Positions 50,300 to 57,232 of a stretch of DNA of 64,000 nucleotides are shown here, piece after piece (the stretch's first letter is position 1; every line of letters starts with the position of its first letter). Location: positions 32,480 through 96,479 of the IMG/VR virus record IMGVR_UViG_3300013094_000026; one strand, given 5' to 3'. The stretch is from a virus. Below the pieces are notes generated by a model that had not been told where the DNA came from, ran no database searches, and worked only from the letters and a program-made list of their open reading frames with translations. Made by a program: the position numbers and the translations under genes.

Positions 50300-50333
50300 A
50301 TTATTTCCTTTTCTTTGTTGGGTTAATGGTTGT

Positions 50334-50355
50334 ATTATAGCAGGGGGGTCTGACA
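50334..50355 (-). promoter_or_regulatory. TGTCAGACC-class promoter
   Basis: TGTCAGACC (50347-50355), a 7-nt gap ending TGC, TATAAT (50334-50339). No -35 hexamer at the usual distance. Confidence 0.8.
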
Positions 50356-50622
50356 TTACCGCCGAGTAATAGTGGTAGGTCTATGGGTTGTGGCGTATCT
50401 CACCTCATGCTTTGGCAAGTCACCAGATACATATTCAGTTTGTTGTGAATATAGGACTTTGCCCTGAAATGCTACACACATCTTTGTTAGTTTATTTATA
50501 TCAGAACCAGTAATCTTAACCTGAAGATTATCCAGCACTTCATATTCAATTCCATATTGAATGCACTTACCCAATCCATAGCCCATTTGGGCTTTGGACG
50601 GGACTTGAAGCTTTACTATCAT
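50356..50622 (-). CDS. Hypothetical protein (88 aa)
   Basis: Mostly beta-rich (VKLQVPSKAQMGYG, EYEVLDNLQVKITG). Start at 50622 after GGAAGGCAAAAC. No family recognised. Confidence 0.6.
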   Translation of the reverse strand: MIVKLQVPSKAQMGYGLGKCIQYGIEYEVLDNLQVKITGSDINKLTKMCVAFQGKVLYSQQTEYVSGDLPKHEVRYATTHRPTTITRR

Positions 50623-50633
50623 GTTTTGCCTTC

Positions 50634-50750
50634 CTACTCTAAATAATCAACATACAGGTGTTTATCTTGTTTTACACAACTGGCACAAATATACCAGCCC
50701 CCGTCAAACATTGAAAACTGGGCGGGATTTTTACAGAACACACAATCCAT
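50634..50750 (-). CDS. Zinc-knuckle protein (38 aa)
   Basis: MDCVFCKNPAQFSMFDGGWY, then ICASCVKQ: C-x2-C and C-x2-C, a complete small zinc ribbon. AAGGGGTAATA precedes it. Confidence 0.65.
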   Translation of the reverse strand: MDCVFCKNPAQFSMFDGGWYICASCVKQDKHLYVDYLE

Positions 50751-50752
50751 TA

Positions 50753-51355
50753 TTACCCCTTCTGTACATTTTCTACATAATAATCATTGATAGAGATAGC
50801 AGAATCATATGAGTCAAGTGTCATATTATTTGTAACAAAGTCAGACATATCAAAATCATCACCAAGTGTTAAATCAACTTCAACAGTTGAAGTAACTTGA
50901 ATATTGAAAGTAACTTCAACTTCCTGAGTTAATGGAATGTCCATGATTTCTGCAACACCCTTGATTACTTCTTCTTTATCAATATATTCATCTGAATAAA
51001 CTTCTGTAAGATATGAACGGAGTTGATTTTCTTTTGCATAATTTTCATTTTGCTTTTTATACATAGACTTATTTGACCATTGCATTGAACGAACATCATT
51101 TTCTGTATATGTCTTTGTGACAGTTTCATTATTTTCAAGCCACTCTAGGGTCATTGTTTGAACGGGAGTTTCCATAGTTTCTTCTTCTTTCTCTTTAGGC
51201 TGTATTGTAACATCTACCACTGACATTAGAATCATTGGTTCTTGACATTTTGGACAATCTGAATTGTGATATGTACCACTAGATTTAATATTCATTTCAA
51301 TATTTGAATCACAATATGGGCATACATAATCCCATTTGAACCAAGTATCTGACAT
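50753..51355 (-). CDS. Zinc-ribbon N-terminus plus beta domain protein (200 aa)
   Basis: CPYCDSNIEMN and CPKCQEP give an N-terminal ribbon (residues 12-37); the rest is acidic, alternating strands and helices. It is a paralogue in style of other zinc proteins here. Promoter at 51383; CRP-type site upstream. Confidence 0.65.
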   Translation of the reverse strand: MSDTWFKWDYVCPYCDSNIEMNIKSSGTYHNSDCPKCQEPMILMSVVDVTIQPKEKEEETMETPVQTMTLEWLENNETVTKTYTENDVRSMQWSNKSMYKKQNENYAKENQLRSYLTEVYSDEYIDKEEVIKGVAEIMDIPLTQEVEVTFNIQVTSTVEVDLTLGDDFDMSDFVTNNMTLDSYDSAISINDYYVENVQKG

Positions 51356-51382
51356 TTAGTTTTCCTTTCATTTAAGAACTGA

Positions 51383-51448
51383 ATTCTACCATATCGTAAA
51401 ATGATTTTCAAGTTGAAATACCCTATATCGTAAGTGATAAATATCACA
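51383..51448 (-). promoter_or_regulatory. Promoter with CRP/GlxR-type operator
   Basis: TTGAAA (51406-51411), a 17-nt spacer, TAGAAT (51383-51388). The operator AGTGATAAATATCACA (51433-51448) is centred 55 bp from the -10 centre. Confidence 0.6.
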
Positions 51449-51500
51449 TCGTAAACCCGTGTTTTGACTTGACAAGACACGCCCGAGCGGGTCGGCCCAT
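51433..51500. repeat. Composite repeat R1 (operator + hairpins)
   Basis: Operator, TCGTAAAC, then a degenerate hairpin arm and GACACGCCCGAGCGGG, then TCGGCCC. Least conserved of the five copies. Confidence 0.7.
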
Positions 51501-51546
51501 TTTTCTGCATTTGTCAAATCAACACGCCGTTAAAATAAAAAAAATA

Positions 51547-51568
51547 TAGGGGAGCTTTCGCTCCCCTA
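51547..51568 (-). terminator. Terminator for the DUF932 gene
   Basis: TAGGGGAGC/GCTCCCCTA around TTTC, followed on the minus strand by a T-rich run. Confidence 0.85.
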
Positions 51569-51577
51569 CTTTGCAAA

Positions 51578-52615
51578 TTATTTTGCAAGTGCTAAAACTT
51601 GCTTAACAATTTTATTTTTTTCTGCCGTGATTACAGGGTCAAAACCTGAAGCGGAAGCCATTAAACTATCTCCTGCTTTACGGGCTGTGCGATAGTAGTC
51701 AAGTCGCTCGGTCATTGCATTTAACACACCCCATGCAGTGCCTTTGATATTAGCATTAGTAGGTGAGTTATGATAAAGTTCATCAAGCAACACAACTTTA
51801 TTTTCCCACTTTTTAATTGAACCCTTTTTATCTGCTTCAGGCTTTGGATACATCTTGTTAATGATTTCAGAAAACTTTGCATTAGTAACTTCAATAGAGA
51901 AAAGTTCCTGTGCTTGCTTTTCAAATTCATCCATGTAAGAGAATGTCAAGCCTAGAGCCTCTCGTGCAGCCGCAATTTTTCCGTCTACTGTCTGAGTGTG
52001 GCGGATTTTGAAAGATTGCTTTGCTCGCTTCATGGCAAAGTTAAGAGTGTTTTGACACATAACACGAACAGGTGTGATTGCAGATTGAACCGCAACGGAA
52101 CCATCGTGAGAGGTGTAAACAACTAGATAAAGATTAGTCTGATCGTTAGCACCTTGTGGATCTAGCACCATTGTGCGGGGAATTGACATTGTGCCAAACA
52201 CTACACGACCATTTTTAAGTGAACCAGCAGACTCCCAATAAACATCTGAGTTACCATCATGCAAGTTATCAGCGAAAGAAAATAAATCTTCATTTTGTAC
52301 AGACTTGTAGCGTGAACCTACAACGGACAAAACATCTTTTTGACCTTGAATTTCAGGGTTATCACGCACAACTAGAAAATTCTCTCCTACTTGTGAATAA
52401 TTACCTGCAAGTAAACCACTTACAGGCTCAAGTGAAACATTCCAGTTTGCAAGTTTTGCACCTTCAAGCATTTTGGCAGTAGTGACTTCTTCATCTTTTG
52501 AAAAAGTAGCATTAGCAAAAGAATGCCATGCAGGATTTGAACGGAGATTTACAGCGAGAGATACAGCACCAGACTCAACTTCTGAGCGGTGGACTTGTGA
52601 CATTGGGTTAGTCAT
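51578..52615 (-). CDS. DUF932 phage/plasmid protein (345 aa)
   Basis: Family landmarks: SNPAWHSFAN near residue 28, the FLVVRDNPEIQGQKDVLSVVGSRYKSVQN region near 83-110, and the VQSAITPVRVMCQNTLNFA block near 178. DUF932 is common on plasmids and phages; its function is unknown. It has its own TGTCAGACC-class promoter and CRP-type site and is the largest protein of the block. Confidence 0.9.
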   Translation of the reverse strand: MTNPMSQVHRSEVESGAVSLAVNLRSNPAWHSFANATFSKDEEVTTAKMLEGAKLANWNVSLEPVSGLLAGNYSQVGENFLVVRDNPEIQGQKDVLSVVGSRYKSVQNEDLFSFADNLHDGNSDVYWESAGSLKNGRVVFGTMSIPRTMVLDPQGANDQTNLYLVVYTSHDGSVAVQSAITPVRVMCQNTLNFAMKRAKQSFKIRHTQTVDGKIAAAREALGLTFSYMDEFEKQAQELFSIEVTNAKFSEIINKMYPKPEADKKGSIKKWENKVVLLDELYHNSPTNANIKGTAWGVLNAMTERLDYYRTARKAGDSLMASASGFDPVITAEKNKIVKQVLALAK

Positions 52616-52648
52616 TTTTTCCTTCTTTCTTGTTTGTTTAATAATCTG

Positions 52649-52745
52649 AGTATAACAGATGGGTCTGACATTGTCTAGTTAAACTTACAAACATTTTGAC
52701 ATATGTCGTAAATGTCCGATTTTTTTGCATGTGATAAATATCACT
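52649..52745 (-). promoter_or_regulatory. TGTCAGACC-class promoter with CRP-type operator
   Basis: TATACT (52649-52654), a 7-nt gap, TGTCAGACC (52662-52670). The operator TGTGATAAATATCACT (52730-52745) is centred 86 bp from the -10 centre. Confidence 0.75.
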
Positions 52746-52796
52746 TCGTAAACACGGCGTGTCTGCTTGACAAGACACGCCCGAGCGGGCCGACCC
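52730..52796. repeat. Composite repeat R2
   Basis: Operator, CGTAAACACGGCGTGTC, GACACGCC hairpin arm, GCCCGAGCGGGC, CGACCC. Confidence 0.8.
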
Positions 52797-52829
52797 GATT
52801 TTTTGGGTTTTGTCAAGTTCAACACGCAG

Positions 52830-52934
52830 CTATTTTTTATTAATTTTATCAGGACCTAAATCAATTAAAAATCCTATAAAATAAAAAATTGCAAATACTG
52901 AAAAATATAAAAATATATCTGACAGTATTTGCAA
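52830..52934 (-). CDS. Possible membrane micropeptide (34 aa)
   Basis: TTG 52934 follows GGGAGAA with good spacing; the peptide has one hydrophobic segment (FLYFSVFAIFYFIGFLI). The same DNA also forms a 13-bp inverted repeat that may act as terminator for the 52945 gene. Confidence 0.45.
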   Translation of the reverse strand: MQILSDIFLYFSVFAIFYFIGFLIDLGPDKINKK

Positions 52935-52944
52935 TTTATTCTCC

Positions 52945-53160
52945 CTATTGTAAAATTCCCCAGTACTGCATTCCTAATTCATCTGCAACATATCTTGGAA
53001 CATCGGACCAAGCTGTTTCGTTATAAAAATATTTTGTTCCCTTGCCTTTTATAACTACTTTAAAAAATATGTCATCATTTCCATCTTGATAAACTTTTAC
53101 TTTATCATCACAAAACATGGAGTGCCAATTGGCACTCCCTACGGGTGGGTGTTTAGACAT
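52945..53160 (-). CDS. Hypothetical protein (71 aa)
   Basis: Beta-rich (VKVYQDGNDDIFFKVVIKG) with a C-terminal W-G-I-L-Q. It starts 1 nt after the upstream stop. No motif. Confidence 0.6.
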   Translation of the reverse strand: MSKHPPVGSANWHSMFCDDKVKVYQDGNDDIFFKVVIKGKGTKYFYNETAWSDVPRYVADELGMQYWGILQ

Positions 53161-53161
53161 A

Positions 53162-53635
53162 TTAGTTACCGTCTTCCTGAATTAACTGATCTGCAAATTC
53201 AGCAAGTTTAGTTTCAACTTGTGGGTGCAACTCTTCACGCATAACTTTGAAAGTATCTGCTGGCCAACCTGCTGAAATAACTCGCTTAACCAAATTAGTT
53301 AAATTATAATCTGGCTTGATTTCGCTTGCCACTTCAATTAAACATTGTGAATAATCTAAGTCTCCCAATTCATATTCAAAAATTGATTTAATAGTCAATA
53401 ATGAATAACGCAATTCTTGTTTAGTATTAAACAAAATAGAGGTAACAAATTCTGTAACTTTTTCTAGTGGGTACTTTGTAGGTAATCCCATGATATAGTC
53501 TCGCAACTGAATTTCGTTGTTAATTGCATAGGTAATTTTTTCTGAATCTGCTTCACCAATAGATCCGTCATATGAATTGATAGCATTATCAATTATATCT
53601 TTTGCTTGTCCTACTGTGATAGTATTTACTGTCAT
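53162..53635 (-). CDS. Hypothetical helical protein (157 aa)
   Basis: Start MTVNTITVG at 53635 after AAAGGACATAAA; a frame reaching 53692 begins MSDPS, which is promoter sequence. All-helical, acidic; it resembles regulatory or structural helical bundles but no family is recognised. Confidence 0.65.
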   Translation of the reverse strand: MTVNTITVGQAKDIIDNAINSYDGSIGEADSEKITYAINNEIQLRDYIMGLPTKYPLEKVTEFVTSILFNTKQELRYSLLTIKSIFEYELGDLDYSQCLIEVASEIKPDYNLTNLVKRVISAGWPADTFKVMREELHPQVETKLAEFADQLIQEDGN

Positions 53636-53669
53636 TTTATGTCCTTTGTTTGTTGGGTTAATAATAGAT

Positions 53670-53691
53670 ATTATAACAGATGGGTCTGACA
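53670..53691 (-). promoter_or_regulatory. TGTCAGACC-class promoter
   Basis: TGTCAGACC (53683-53691), a 7-nt gap ending TGT, TATAAT (53670-53675). No CRP-type site nearby. Confidence 0.8.
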
Positions 53692-53780
53692 TTCTTGGCA
53701 GATACCCGTTTTTCCTTCATGATAATTTTGGGTGCAGATACTGCACCCATTAAGACAATCGCCTAAGTGTAGCGTAGTCA

Positions 53781-53978
53781 TTACTCTCCCTCATCATATT
53801 CTAATGATAGAGGGAAAGAATCCCACTCGTGCACTGCCATGTCTTGCTGATCCCAGCATTCAGGGCAGATATAGTCATCGCCATAGATATCATATTCTTC
53901 TTCAGAATAGAATGTCTCAGTTGCTCCACAAAGTTCATAGTAGAGACAGGATACTTCAAAAGTAGTTTGAGTAGTCAT
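53781..53978 (-). CDS. Acidic Cys protein (65 aa)
   Basis: ICPECWDQQDMAVHEWDSF near residues 37-55 and two further Cys (CLYYELC) make a likely zinc site in an acidic protein. Confidence 0.65.
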   Translation of the reverse strand: MTTQTTFEVSCLYYELCGATETFYSEEEYDIYGDDYICPECWDQQDMAVHEWDSFPLSLEYDEGE

Positions 53979-54007
53979 TTTGACCCTTTCGTTTGTTGAA
54001 TAGTAGA

Positions 54008-54072
54008 ATTATAGCAGAGTGGTCTGACATTATCAAGTTATTTTAACATAACTCCATGTGATAAAAATCACC
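54008..54072 (-). promoter_or_regulatory. TGTCAGACC-class promoter with CRP-type operator
   Basis: TATAAT (54008-54013), a 7-nt gap, TGTCAGACC (54021-54029). TGTGATAAAAATCACC (54057-54072) is centred 54 bp from the -10 centre. Confidence 0.75.
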
Positions 54073-54123
54073 TCGTAAACACGGCGTGTCGTGTTGACAA
54101 GACACGCCCGAGCGGGTCGGCCC
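54057..54123. repeat. Composite repeat R3
   Basis: Same order as R2: operator, CGTAAACACGGCGTGTC, hairpin arm GACACGCC, GCCCGAGCGGG, TCGGCCCC. Confidence 0.8.
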
Positions 54124-54132
54124 CAAAAACAG

Positions 54133-54246
54133 CTAATTGTCAAGTTTATTTTTATGTTTTTGTTTGCGTGTATATTTCTTTTTATTAGCAATTGCAGTCG
54201 CAGCATTACTGCGACGCAACTCTTGAATTCTCTTTACTTTTTCCAT
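54133..54246 (-). CDS. Basic micropeptide, paralogue A (37 aa)
   Basis: MEKVKRIQELRRSNAAT, then NKKKYTRKQKHKNKLDN: very basic, probably nucleic-acid binding. A near-identical copy lies at 55844-55960 next to another composite repeat. Confidence 0.65.
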   Translation of the reverse strand: MEKVKRIQELRRSNAATAIANKKKYTRKQKHKNKLDN

Positions 54247-54250
54247 AATT

Positions 54251-54502
54251 TTATTCCTCATAGTATTCGTCATCTTGACACCATGCATCTAAGTGATGCG
54301 ATTTAATAATTGCATATGCTGGAGCAGTTTCTTGATCACGCCATAAAACACCTTCAGGCAATTCAATTTTTCTATCAAGATCAATGTAATGCTCGGGGCA
54401 CCAAGTAGTATTGCCACCATATAAGCGATTGGTGACAGTGCAATATGGGCAGTATCTATACATATAGTTGGTTGTTTTATATTCCTCAATGTCATCGCTC
54501 AT
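54251..54502 (-). CDS. Zinc protein with DLDRKIELPEGVLWR motif (83 aa)
   Basis: CPYCTVTNRLYGGNTTWCPEHY near residues 18-39 is a zinc module (C-x2-C, C-x2-H); the next 15 residues are identical to a segment of the protein at 54732-54983 because of a 47-bp exact DNA repeat. Confidence 0.7.
   Translation of the reverse strand: MSDDIEEYKTTNYMYRYCPYCTVTNRLYGGNTTWCPEHYIDLDRKIELPEGVLWRDQETAPAYAIIKSHHLDAWCQDDEYYEE
54337..54383. repeat. 47-bp exact direct repeat, copy 1
   Basis: Identical to 54782-54828; lies inside two different coding regions and flanks the structured RNA. Confidence 0.85.
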
Positions 54503-54529
54503 TTACATTACCTCATCTAGTTGGTTGGT

Positions 54530-54699
54530 TATATCTACAGCCTACGATTGACTGCAGATGCCTTACTAGTGCATTTCTGGACAGTAAGGAAGGAAGGTTG
54601 ATCGCCTTTTAAGGACACCCAAGGGTGGCTGCGACCCGCTTCCTATTCCTCTAGGGAAACGCACACCATACGGAGACAGTTCGGAGGGCGGGTCTTTGT
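54530..54699 (-). ncRNA. Independently promoted structured RNA (about 170 nt)
   Basis: A consensus promoter (54706-54735) fires into a stretch without a good reading frame. Predicted helices, minus-strand order: GACCCGC (54688-54694) with GCGGGTC (54633-54639); CACCC/GGGTG (54616-54627); CCTTACT/AGTAAGG (54583-54589 with 54561-54567); ATCTGCAG/CTGTAGAT (54552-54559 with 54533-54540). GC is far above its surroundings. It does not look like a tRNA, tmRNA, RNase P or group I intron. The RNA may read on into the 54502 gene. Confidence 0.65.
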
Positions 54700-54705
54700 A
54701 ATTAT

Positions 54706-54735
54706 ATTATAGCATTTTAATATTTACTTTGTCAA
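54706..54735 (-). promoter_or_regulatory. Consensus promoter of the structured RNA
   Basis: TTGACA (54730-54735), an 18-nt spacer, TATAAT (54706-54711), an exact match at both hexamers. Confidence 0.85.
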
Positions 54736-54983
54736 GCAAGTCTACCAGCCAAGGAACAGTAGGCCAGTACGGACATTTCGGCACGCCATAAAACACCTTC
54801 AGGCAATTCAATTTTTCTATCAAGATCATCTTCCCAATATGCATCAATTGCATCTATGCAAGGTTGCACCATAGAACGGGGGACTGGTGGATAGTGATTA
54901 CCCTGTAAGTGAATTGCAATAGAAGAATACATATCTAATCCGAATGTATTATCTGCTAATTCTGTTGCTAAGTTAGATCCCAT
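54732..54983 (-). CDS. Protein sharing DLDRKIELPEGVLWR with its neighbour (83 aa)
   Basis: The N-terminal 50 residues differ from the 54251-54502 product but residues about 54-68 (DLDRKIELPEGVLWR) are identical. The end overlaps the -35 of the RNA promoter. Function unknown. Confidence 0.6.
   Translation of the reverse strand: MGSNLATELADNTFGLDMYSSIAIHLQGNHYPPVPRSMVQPCIDAIDAYWEDDLDRKIELPEGVLWRAEMSVLAYCSLAGRLA
54782..54828. repeat. 47-bp exact direct repeat, copy 2
   Basis: Copy of 54337-54383 in the same orientation, 445 bp away. Confidence 0.85.
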
Positions 54984-54986
54984 TAT

Positions 54987-55181
54987 TTATTTCCCCCTTG
55001 GGCGATAGAAATTCTTTGTGTACATTTTGCCACTAGGCATAGATAGATTATAGGTTGCATATTCTTTTGCAAATCCCCAATCATTGCAACGAGAGAAAGC
55101 ATTGAACGCTTCTAGTGCATCACCAATCTGCACAACATGGTGGGCGGGCTTGCCATCATAGGCTGTTGTTATCTTGTACAT
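54987..55181 (-). CDS. Hypothetical protein (64 aa)
   Basis: YKITTAYDGKPAHHVVQIGDALEAFNAF is a beta-beta-helix pattern typical of small phage proteins; the C-terminus is basic. It abuts the upstream gene (shared base). Confidence 0.65.
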   Translation of the reverse strand: MYKITTAYDGKPAHHVVQIGDALEAFNAFSRCNDWGFAKEYATYNLSMPSGKMYTKNFYRPRGK

Positions 55182-55366
55182 TATTGCACTCCATTCATTA
55201 CTAGATAAACTCTTGCTGATTTAATTTCTTCGGTGGGAATTGCAAATGGATTACACTCGCAACTTTCAACATCATAGTCTTGTCCTCTACCGAAAAAGAA
55301 CCAACCTCTGCCCTCACAAATTGAACATGAGAGAATTTCAATTACTGCATTTTTTACTAGTGACAT
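55181..55366 (-). CDS. DnaJ-knuckle-like Cys protein (61 aa)
   Basis: SCSICEGRGWFFFGRGQDYD has the C-x2-C-x-G-x-G knuckle, and a second C-E-C follows; zinc binding is likely. Confidence 0.65.
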   Translation of the reverse strand: MSLVKNAVIEILSCSICEGRGWFFFGRGQDYDVESCECNPFAIPTEEIKSARVYLVMNGVQ

Positions 55367-55480
55367 TTAATTGTCCTTTCTTGTTTGGCACTTGCATTTA
55401 TTTAATTGTATTGTAGCACCTGCCACTGACATTGTAGCAAGTGTTGAACATGAATCGCATATGAATAAATAATTAGTCAT
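55367..55480 (-). CDS. Small Cys protein (37 aa)
   Basis: Start at 55480 (MTNYLFICDSC) overlaps the upstream stop by 8 nt. CDSC and CKC suggest a zinc site. The longer frame to 55564 is an overlap artefact. Confidence 0.6.
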   Translation of the reverse strand: MTNYLFICDSCSTLATMSVAGATIQLNKCKCQTRKDN

Positions 55481-55679
55481 GATCCACCGCCACATATACA
55501 GTAGTGTAAAAATCAGGCTTAGGAAAACCTTGACCATTCCAATTAGGTCTGACTTGACACGCATAGGCGAACACGCCTTCTGGTGTGTCTACATTCTTTC
55601 GCAATTCTGCAAATTGAATAATTCCTTGACCTTTTGAGGTCTTGACTAACTTGCCCTCTAGGGCTGTTGAGATTAGCAT
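55473..55679 (-). CDS. Hypothetical protein (68 aa)
   Basis: Start MLISTALEG at 55679 after AGAAGG; the frame to 55745 reads through the promoter. Beta-rich with KTSKGQGIIQFAELRK. No family recognised. Confidence 0.6.
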   Translation of the reverse strand: MLISTALEGKLVKTSKGQGIIQFAELRKNVDTPEGVFAYACQVRPNWNGQGFPKPDFYTTVYVAVDHD

Positions 55680-55710
55680 AGGTGCTACCTTCTTTCTTTC
55701 TAATGCCGTA

Positions 55711-55786
55711 AGTATATCAGACTGGACTGACATTATCAATTTCAAAATGCCATAAATCGGACATTAGCTGTGTGATAAAAGTCACA
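55711..55786 (-). promoter_or_regulatory. TGTCAGACC-class promoter with CRP-type operator
   Basis: TATACT (55711-55716), a 7-nt gap, TGTCAGTCC (55724-55732). TGTGATAAAAGTCACA (55771-55786), a perfect match, is centred 65 bp from the -10 centre. Confidence 0.8.
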
Positions 55787-55836
55787 CCGTAAACACGGCG
55801 TGTCGTATTGACAAGACACGCCCGAGCGGGCCGACC
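55754..55836. repeat. Composite repeat R4 with AAATCGGACATT
   Basis: AAATCGGACATT (55754-55765), operator, CGTAAACACGGCGTGTC, hairpin arm GACACGCC, GCCCGAGCGGGC, CGACC. Nearly identical to R5 over more than 80 bp. Confidence 0.85.
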
Positions 55837-55843
55837 AAATTTT

Positions 55844-55960
55844 TTAGCAATTGTCAAGTTTATTTTTATGTTTTTGTTTGCGATTATATTTCTTTTTATT
55901 TCGCATGGGCGTAGCAGAATTGCTACGCCTTAGCTCCTGTATTCTTTTAACTTTTTCCAT
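55844..55960 (-). CDS. Basic micropeptide, paralogue B (38 aa)
   Basis: MEKVKRIQELRRSNSAT, then NKKKYNRKQKHKNKLDN, matching paralogue A at about 30 of 37 positions. Its start shares a base with the upstream stop. Confidence 0.65.
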   Translation of the reverse strand: MEKVKRIQELRRSNSATPMRNKKKYNRKQKHKNKLDNC

Positions 55961-56139
55961 TAGTGATTTGTATTCTTGAAACATTCTTCCCAAAACCTAT
56001 CTGAGTCAAATTTTTCATTATCACTTGCAAACATTTCAATAAAATCATTTACCAAATCTTCTAACACTGTTAGTTTAATTTCATCGGCATATGAATTGAT
56101 AATTTCTGCGGTTGCTACATAGTCTTTTCGTGTCATCAT
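55960..56139 (-). CDS. Small MMTRKDY-family protein (59 aa)
   Basis: Starts MMTRKDYVATAEIINSYAD at 56139; the 57-aa protein at 58187-58360 starts MMTRKDYNKVAEILLSNKGD and is a paralogue. Helical, acidic; family known from actinophages, function unknown. Confidence 0.65.
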   Translation of the reverse strand: MMTRKDYVATAEIINSYADEIKLTVLEDLVNDFIEMFASDNEKFDSDRFWEECFKNTNH

Positions 56140-56223
56140 TTTATTTACTATCCTTTTCATTAAGTGGATTGGGTGAGAGTAGCGGTATTAGTGTTAGTCC
56201 CACCCAAAATTTATTATAGCATA

Positions 56224-56376
56224 TTACTTTGCTCGGCGGTAAGTGTATGAAAGAAAATCTTTCTTATACTTTGCATTTGCATTTGCTGTTTGTACTAGTG
56301 CATGAACCTTTACGGCATTCTTGTCATTGATTGACATTAGTTCACGCTTGCCTTGAGAAATTGTGAAAGTGTACAT
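56224..56376 (-). CDS. Basic small protein (50 aa)
   Basis: MYTFTISQGKRELMSIND, then a helical, basic C-terminus (NAKYKKDFLSYTYRRAK). AAAGGATATAAA precedes it; TATAAT lies at 56407-56412. Probably nucleic-acid binding. Confidence 0.6.
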   Translation of the reverse strand: MYTFTISQGKRELMSINDKNAVKVHALVQTANANAKYKKDFLSYTYRRAK

Positions 56377-56463
56377 TTATTTTATATCCTTTTGTTTGTT
56401 GGGTTTATTATATGGTGAGCAGTTTTACAACTTGCTCAGGTTGTTCTACCTATTTGGTAAAAA

Positions 56464-56625
56464 CTAGAATTTTACTGTGGTGTAGCGATCTTCGCCGTTT
56501 ACATCTAGCAAAACTTTTGTAGTGTTAGCATTGACGGGGATAATTTCCTTAATTGTTCCCGTGACCTTTGACTTTTGAGTGGTGAATAAATCTCCCACTT
56601 GATAAGTTTGATTTGATACTGTCAT
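56464..56625 (-). CDS. Beta-rich small protein (53 aa)
   Basis: YQVGDLFTTQKSKVTGTIKEI and TKVLLDVNGEDRYTTV read as an SH3/KOW-like barrel. Own TGTCAGACC-class promoter. Confidence 0.65.
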   Translation of the reverse strand: MTVSNQTYQVGDLFTTQKSKVTGTIKEIIPVNANTTKVLLDVNGEDRYTTVKF

Positions 56626-56659
56626 TTATTTTTTATCCTTTTCTTTTGTTGTTAGTTGT

Positions 56660-56681
56660 ATTATAGCACTAGGGTCTGACA
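56660..56681 (-). promoter_or_regulatory. TGTCAGACC-class promoter
   Basis: TGTCAGACC (56673-56681), a 7-nt gap ending TGC, TATAAT (56660-56665). Confidence 0.8.
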
Positions 56682-56882
56682 TTATGGTTGAATATCTGAG
56701 CGACACCCAGCATATGGACAACGCACACGACTTAGGCGGTGGGTTGTGTATGAGTATTTAATTGTTCTTGAAATTCTTGCAATATGCGGTGATGACATTC
56801 TAGGAACATGAAAACTCTTAGCATTAGAAATTGACGGGATTAGTGTTAATCCTATTGCAAGTATAATAATTTTAGTTTTCAT
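56682..56882 (-). CDS. Secreted small basic protein (66 aa)
   Basis: MKTKIIILAIGLTLIPSISNA is a typical signal peptide (cleavage after SNA, residue 21), leaving a 45-residue basic, Arg/His/Tyr-rich peptide with two Cys. GGGGAGAAG stands before the ATG. It could act in the envelope or outside the cell. Confidence 0.65.
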   Translation of the reverse strand: MKTKIIILAIGLTLIPSISNAKSFHVPRMSSPHIARISRTIKYSYTTHRLSRVRCPYAGCRSDIQP

Positions 56883-56988
56883 CTTCTCCCCATGTCTTAA
56901 CATCTTGAAAAATCTCTAATATAATCATAGCAAGAAAAGGGACAGATAACATCATGATAAATCTAATAAAGTAAGTTAGAATAAACAT
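56872..56988 (-). CDS. Membrane micropeptide (38 aa)
   Basis: Hydrophobic residues 2-26 (FILTYFIRFIMMLSVPFLAMIIL) and an acidic tail. It shares bases with both neighbours' start and stop codons. Confidence 0.6.
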   Translation of the reverse strand: MFILTYFIRFIMMLSVPFLAMIILEIFQDVKTWGEDEN

Positions 56989-57182
56989 TAATCACCCACC
57001 CCCTCTTGAAATTCTGCAATAGTGCAAGATAAACCAATTAACTCACCCTTAGCACTTACCAAAATTGCATTTACGATATCTTTATCTTCATTGACAATAG
57101 ATATTTCATTGATTAGATAATTTTCATTTTTCCAAATGAAAAGTGTTCCTTGATAAATCTTATTTACTAATCCATGTGACAT
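56988..57182 (-). CDS. Beta-rich small protein (64 aa)
   Basis: Start MSHGLVNK at 57182 after AAAGGACATAAA; the frame to 57233 (MSDLSG) is promoter sequence. KIYQGTLFIWKNENYLINEISIV suggests a small barrel. Confidence 0.6.
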   Translation of the reverse strand: MSHGLVNKIYQGTLFIWKNENYLINEISIVNEDKDIVNAILVSAKGELIGLSCTIAEFQEGVGD

Positions 57183-57210
57183 TTTATGTCCTTTCGTTTT
57201 TGTTAATTGT

Positions 57211-57232
57211 ATTGTACCAGATAGGTCTGACA
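57211..57232 (-). promoter_or_regulatory. TGTCAGACC-class promoter
   Basis: TGTCAGACC (57224-57232), a 7-nt gap ending TGG, TACAAT (57211-57216). Confidence 0.75.

Noticed and set aside
50389-50404. TGTGGCGTATCTCACC as a CRP site for the 50334 promoter
   Set aside because: It has two arm mismatches, lies inside a gene, and at 60 bp is out of register.
51292-51510. Minus-strand frame across the 51.4-51.5 kb repeat
   Set aside because: It covers promoter, operator and repeat sequence, overlaps the start of the 200-aa gene and has no ribosome site.
53730-53748. GGGTGCAG/CTGCACCC hairpin as a terminator
   Set aside because: The stem is good but no T-run follows on either strand; it is only noted as a hairpin after the 53781 gene.
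55800-55836. TTGACA inside the composite repeats as plus-strand promoters
   Set aside because: No -10-like box follows at 16-19 nt in any copy, and plus-strand genes are absent there.
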